Shown here: positions 34,430 to 36,769 of the stretch, piece by piece | How the letters are laid out: each line of letters starts with the position of its first letter | Position numbering within the stretch: position 1 is the first letter of the stretch | Origin: Sedimenticola thiotaurini | Lineage (GTDB): Bacteria > Pseudomonadota > Gammaproteobacteria > Chromatiales > Chromatiaceae | NCBI GenBank assembly: GCA_011051715.1 | Contig: DRKP01000082.1 | Location: 1 to 36,769 of the forward strand | DNA length: 36,769 nt | Direction: 5' to 3' | Notes under the pieces: generated by a model | The model's database searches: none | What the model was told of the DNA's origin: nothing | Seen by the model: only the letters and a program-made list of their open reading frames with translations | Made by a program: the position numbers and the translations under genes

Positions 34430-34864
34430 ATGTCACCATCGAAACGATTCAGGCCGGTACAGCGCGTCGCCGAGTCCCGCGAGCGGAAGGCGGCCCGGGC
34501 GCTGGGCGAGTCCCGGCGGGAGCTGCAGGAACAGACGCGGCGGCTGGATGAGCTGAAGGCCTACCACCGGGAGTACCAGGAGCGCTTCCGGGGGGCATCC
34601 GCCGGCGGCATCTCCGCGGCCCAGCTGCACGAATACCGTGCCTTCCTGGCCAAGCTGGAACAGGCGATCCGGGAGCAGGAACAGCGGCTTGGTGCCGTGC
34701 GCCAGGAGTGCAGCGGACGCAAGGCGGCCTGGCAGGAGACCCATCAGCGCACCCAGGCCCTGGACAAGGTGATGGAGCGCTTCCAGGCGGAGGAGCGCCG
34801 CCTGCACGACAGCCGCGAACAGAAGGAGCTGGACGACCGCAACCAACGCGGGAGAAAGGGCTGA
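34430..34864 (+). CDS. fliJ: Flagellar export chaperone FliJ
   Basis: 144 residues, almost entirely a charged alpha-helical coiled coil (RFRPVQRVAESRERKAARAL, then LEQAIREQEQRLGAVRQEC). That composition, the length and the position 13 bp after fliI identify FliJ, the stalk-like subunit that fits into the FliI hexamer. No further fli gene follows on the plus strand; the operon meets the convergent fliK/flhB-like pair after 80 bp, with no clear terminator hairpin. Confidence 0.9.
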   Translation: MSPSKRFRPVQRVAESRERKAARALGESRRELQEQTRRLDELKAYHREYQERFRGASAGGISAAQLHEYRAFLAKLEQAIREQEQRLGAVRQECSGRKAAWQETHQRTQALDKVMERFQAEERRLHDSREQKELDDRNQRGRKG

Positions 34865-34944
34865 CGCGGGGTCCCTGACTGCACCAATTCCTTCGCACCG
34901 GGGGTGGCGCTCCTGCAGGCCTCTCACTGGTGGCGACCCTGGCC

Positions 34945-35226
34945 TCAGTACCCCGGTGGCCGGCGCCCCGATACCAGATAGGCGAAGGCGATCACCTCGG
35001 CGATGGCACGGTAGAGGGCCTCCGGGATCTCCTCCCCGAGGGGGATCTGGGCCAGGATGGCGGCCAGCTCCGCGTCCTCCTGCAGGGGCACGTCGTTGGC
35101 CCGGGCCAGCTCCAGGATGCGGCGGGCCACCTCGCCCTCGCCCTTGGCGGTGATGCGGGGGGCGTTCTCCCCGTCGTAGAGCAGGGCGATGGCCCGCTCC
35201 GGCGGTTGTTCCGGCTTCTCCCTCAT
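34945..35226 (-). CDS. FlhB C-terminal-domain homologue (EscU/YscU/HrcU family)
   Basis: 93 residues that match the cytoplasmic end of FlhB only: ALLYDGENAPRITAKGEGEV, then ILELARANDVPLQEDAELAA and the FYLVS-like IAFAYLVSGRR. The membrane domain and the N-P-T-H autocleavage loop are absent, so it resembles the free C-terminal fragment of FlhB. Such short homologues occur beside fliK in many gammaproteobacteria and may modulate the export switch. Its ATG overlaps the fliK stop (ATGA, 35223-35226), so it is coupled to fliK, the protein that triggers the same switch. Confidence 0.88.
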   Translation of the reverse strand: MREKPEQPPERAIALLYDGENAPRITAKGEGEVARRILELARANDVPLQEDAELAAILAQIPLGEEIPEALYRAIAEVIAFAYLVSGRRPPGY

Positions 35227-36461
35227 GCCTGCTCGTCCACCAGGCCGCCGCCGGCGCGGGGCGGCGTACCGGATTGCTCCTCCACAGTTCCCTGTCCGGC
35301 GTGCAGCCGGCCCACCTGGAGGCCGGCCCGCTGCAGTCTCTCCGACAGCAACGGCATCGACTCGCCGATGCGGTGGGCGCTGTCGGCACGGGCGGCGGTG
35401 AAGGTCCCGGACAGGGTGTCCCCGGCCAGGGTCAGCTGAACCCGCAACGGTCCCAGCCCCTTCAGATCCATCTCCAGGCGGACCGTCCAGCGCACCTGGT
35501 CCCGTTCACCCCCGCGGTCGCCCTCCCGCTCGAACCGGAGCAGCAGATGGTCCCAGCCCTCGGGCGTGCGCAGGGGCAGGTCGAACTGCCACACCTGCTG
35601 GCCGCTGTCGGCCGACGGCAGCGAGGCGAGCTGGTGGGTCAGGATGCGGGCAACCCCGCTCTCGCCGGTGGTGAGCAGCTCCGAGACCAGGGCGGGAAGC
35701 GTCGTCTCCGCCATCCGGTGTCCCGAAACGTCCGGAGGCCGGGGCGGCAGGCGCGGTGACCGGGACTGCTCCGTGGCGACACCGCGCAGCTGGGACAGCA
35801 GCCGCAGCAGGGACAGCTTCAGGTCGACGTCCTGGAGCCGTCCCCGCAGCAGGTGGGCCTCCAGGAACAGCCCCGAATGCCGGAATGCCTGGCGGATCGC
35901 CGCGGCGTCGGGCCTGGTCCCCTCCACCGTGGTCCGGGCCAGCACCCGCTCGACGGCGGCGGCCAGCGGTGCCGGCAACGGTCGCTCCGGCGTCCCCGGC
36001 GGCGCACCGGCGGTCGGGGCCGGCACCGGTTGGGCTGTGCTGCCGGTGGTGGGAGATGGACCGGGGGCGGCAGGCGCCGGACGGGGAGAGGCGGCAACAG
36101 CGGTGGACTCCAGTGTCCGCTGAAACTGTTCCAGCAGTGGCGCCAGGGGGCGCTGGCGGGGAAGCGCGTTGCGCAGGGCCGCCGCTTCTATCTCCGCCCT
36201 CGCTGTGGTGGAATCCGTCCGCACCAGTTCCAGACTTCGCCCCGTCTCCACCACACGCAGCTGCAGGACGCTGCCCGGCTGTGGCCGCAGCACCGTCTTG
36301 ACCGGGAGCCGCAGGGAGCCGATGGCCAGGAGCAGGCCATCGCTGCGTCTCTCCACCACCCGTGCCTGCAGAACCTGGCCGCTCCGCAGCGAGGCCAGGG
36401 CGTCGGTGCGAATCTGTTCGACCAGGAGCCTGGGGTTGCCGATGGGATCTGAAATCTGCAT
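35223..36461 (-). CDS. fliK: Flagellar hook-length control protein FliK
   Basis: 412 residues. FliK is the secreted ruler that stops hook growth and switches export to filament substrates. The N-terminal region (LRSGQVLQARVVERRSDGLL) is a small beta domain; residues about 105-165 are rich in Pro, Ala and Thr, typical of the low-complexity ruler part; the C-terminal Flg_hook domain is clear (VRWTVRLEMDLKGLGPLRVQ, then LSERLQRAGLQVGRLHAGQG). It is transcribed opposite to fliEFGHIJ and converges with fliJ. The Shine-Dalgarno sequence is weak; a perfect -10 box lies upstream. Confidence 0.88.
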   Translation of the reverse strand: MQISDPIGNPRLLVEQIRTDALASLRSGQVLQARVVERRSDGLLLAIGSLRLPVKTVLRPQPGSVLQLRVVETGRSLELVRTDSTTARAEIEAAALRNALPRQRPLAPLLEQFQRTLESTAVAASPRPAPAAPGPSPTTGSTAQPVPAPTAGAPPGTPERPLPAPLAAAVERVLARTTVEGTRPDAAAIRQAFRHSGLFLEAHLLRGRLQDVDLKLSLLRLLSQLRGVATEQSRSPRLPPRPPDVSGHRMAETTLPALVSELLTTGESGVARILTHQLASLPSADSGQQVWQFDLPLRTPEGWDHLLLRFEREGDRGGERDQVRWTVRLEMDLKGLGPLRVQLTLAGDTLSGTFTAARADSAHRIGESMPLLSERLQRAGLQVGRLHAGQGTVEEQSGTPPRAGGGLVDEQA

Positions 36462-36493
36462 GGAGGGCTCGAAAGCGGGCGCGGATGATTTGG

Positions 36494-36499
36494 ATTATA
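36494..36499 (-). promoter_or_regulatory. Possible -10 box of fliK
   Basis: Minus-strand TATAAT, a perfect -10 hexamer, 33 bp before the fliK ATG. No matching -35 at 16-18 bp and no sigma-28 box were found, so support is partial. Confidence 0.35.
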
Positions 36500-36521
36500 G
36501 TTGTATTAACCCGGCAACCTA

Positions 36522-36769
36522 ATATGTCGTATTCAGAGCCTCAGGCATCTTCCCTATCAAGGCGCGTGCCGCAGGCAAGGGTGGTTCCATTGGCAAGGCA
36601 CGCAACGCCGGGAGGGGAGATGCCTGAGGCTCCAAACCTGTTGAAATCAAATGACAGGCCGTGCTGTGCGCGCCCGCGGACTGCGTTGTCGAAACTGGCT
36701 GTAGAAGTGCTACAGCGGCGTTTCGACGCCTTGCCGCGAACGCGCACAGCACGGCTGAACACGATATAT
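36522..36769. mobile_element. Hairpin-rich MITE-like element, possibly cut by the window edge
   Basis: ATATGTCGTATTCAG (36522-36536) pairs with CTGAACACGATATAT (36755-36769) as imperfect terminal inverted repeats (13 of 15). Inside are two hairpins: perfect 15-bp arms GAGCCTCAGGCATCT (36536-36550) and AGATGCCTGAGGCTC (36618-36632), then 14-bp arms GCCGTGCTGTGCGC (36658-36671) and GCGCACAGCACGGC (36742-36755). Nested in the second are GTCGAAAC/GTTTCGAC and CTGTAG/CTACAG. No coding capacity is seen, so a transposase would have to act in trans. The right end coincides with the window end, so the true limit is uncertain. Confidence 0.6.

Noticed and set aside
34865-34944. Terminator between fliJ and the FlhB-like gene
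   Set aside because: No stable stem followed by a T-run on either strand could be found in the 80-bp gap.

Overview
The window looks like a chromosomal segment of a high-GC, polarly flagellated gammaproteobacterium. The evidence is a FleQ-type sigma-54 flagellar regulator followed by a FleR-like regulator and fliEFGHIJ, together with genes typical of exosortase-A exopolysaccharide (EPS) loci (the PLP decarboxylase and AMP-forming ligase of that system). Lineage below class cannot be fixed from this sequence. A free-living sulfur- or nitrogen-cycle member of the Chromatiales/Thiotrichales type would fit, but that is inference.

Region 1 (1-8088, all minus strand) is the end of an exosortase-A-associated EPS cluster. 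Reading in the direction of transcription it holds an acyl-CoA ligase, a large secreted dihaem protein related to the hydrazine synthase alpha subunit (HzsA), a PLP decarboxylase, a TPR protein and a partial lipid-linked oligosaccharide flippase. Region 2 (8464-12116) has a secreted serine protease and a membrane-anchored beta-propeller protein on the plus strand, converging on a membrane-anchored beta-helix protein. Region 3 (12171-20464, minus strand) makes sugar nucleotides and recycles the lipid carrier: galE, uppP, a sulfurylase-like/APS kinase fusion, rmlB, rmlA, rmlC and rmlD. Two small stray genes, GxxExxY and four-helix-bundle, are wedged in this run, each between inverted short-period repeats. 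Region 4 (20942-25028, minus strand) has a phosphopantetheinyl transferase, a PilZ protein paired with an FHA protein, and a CorC-type transporter, separated by spacers full of dispersed repeats.

Region 5 (25202-34864, plus strand) is flagellar: an atypical PilZ-like protein, FleQ, a sigma-54 promoter, a FleR-like regulator, then fliE, fliF, fliG, fliH, fliI and fliJ. A convergent pair, fliK and an FlhB C-terminal-domain homologue, follows on the minus strand (34945-36461). The window ends in a hairpin-rich element with imperfect terminal inverted repeats (36522-36769).

The main points of interest are: (a) an HzsA-like dihaem protein inside an EPS operon; (b) an ATP sulfurylase domain that has lost both signature arginines while its fused APS kinase domain looks intact; (c) a FleR-like regulator whose phospho-acceptor Asp is Glu and which has no adjacent FleS kinase; (d) two small-gene cassettes bracketed by inverted repeats, one of which has rewritten the ends of rmlB and rmlA; and (e) several dispersed repeat families, including a threefold tandem array of a unit of about 127 bp and a repeat inside the fli operon.
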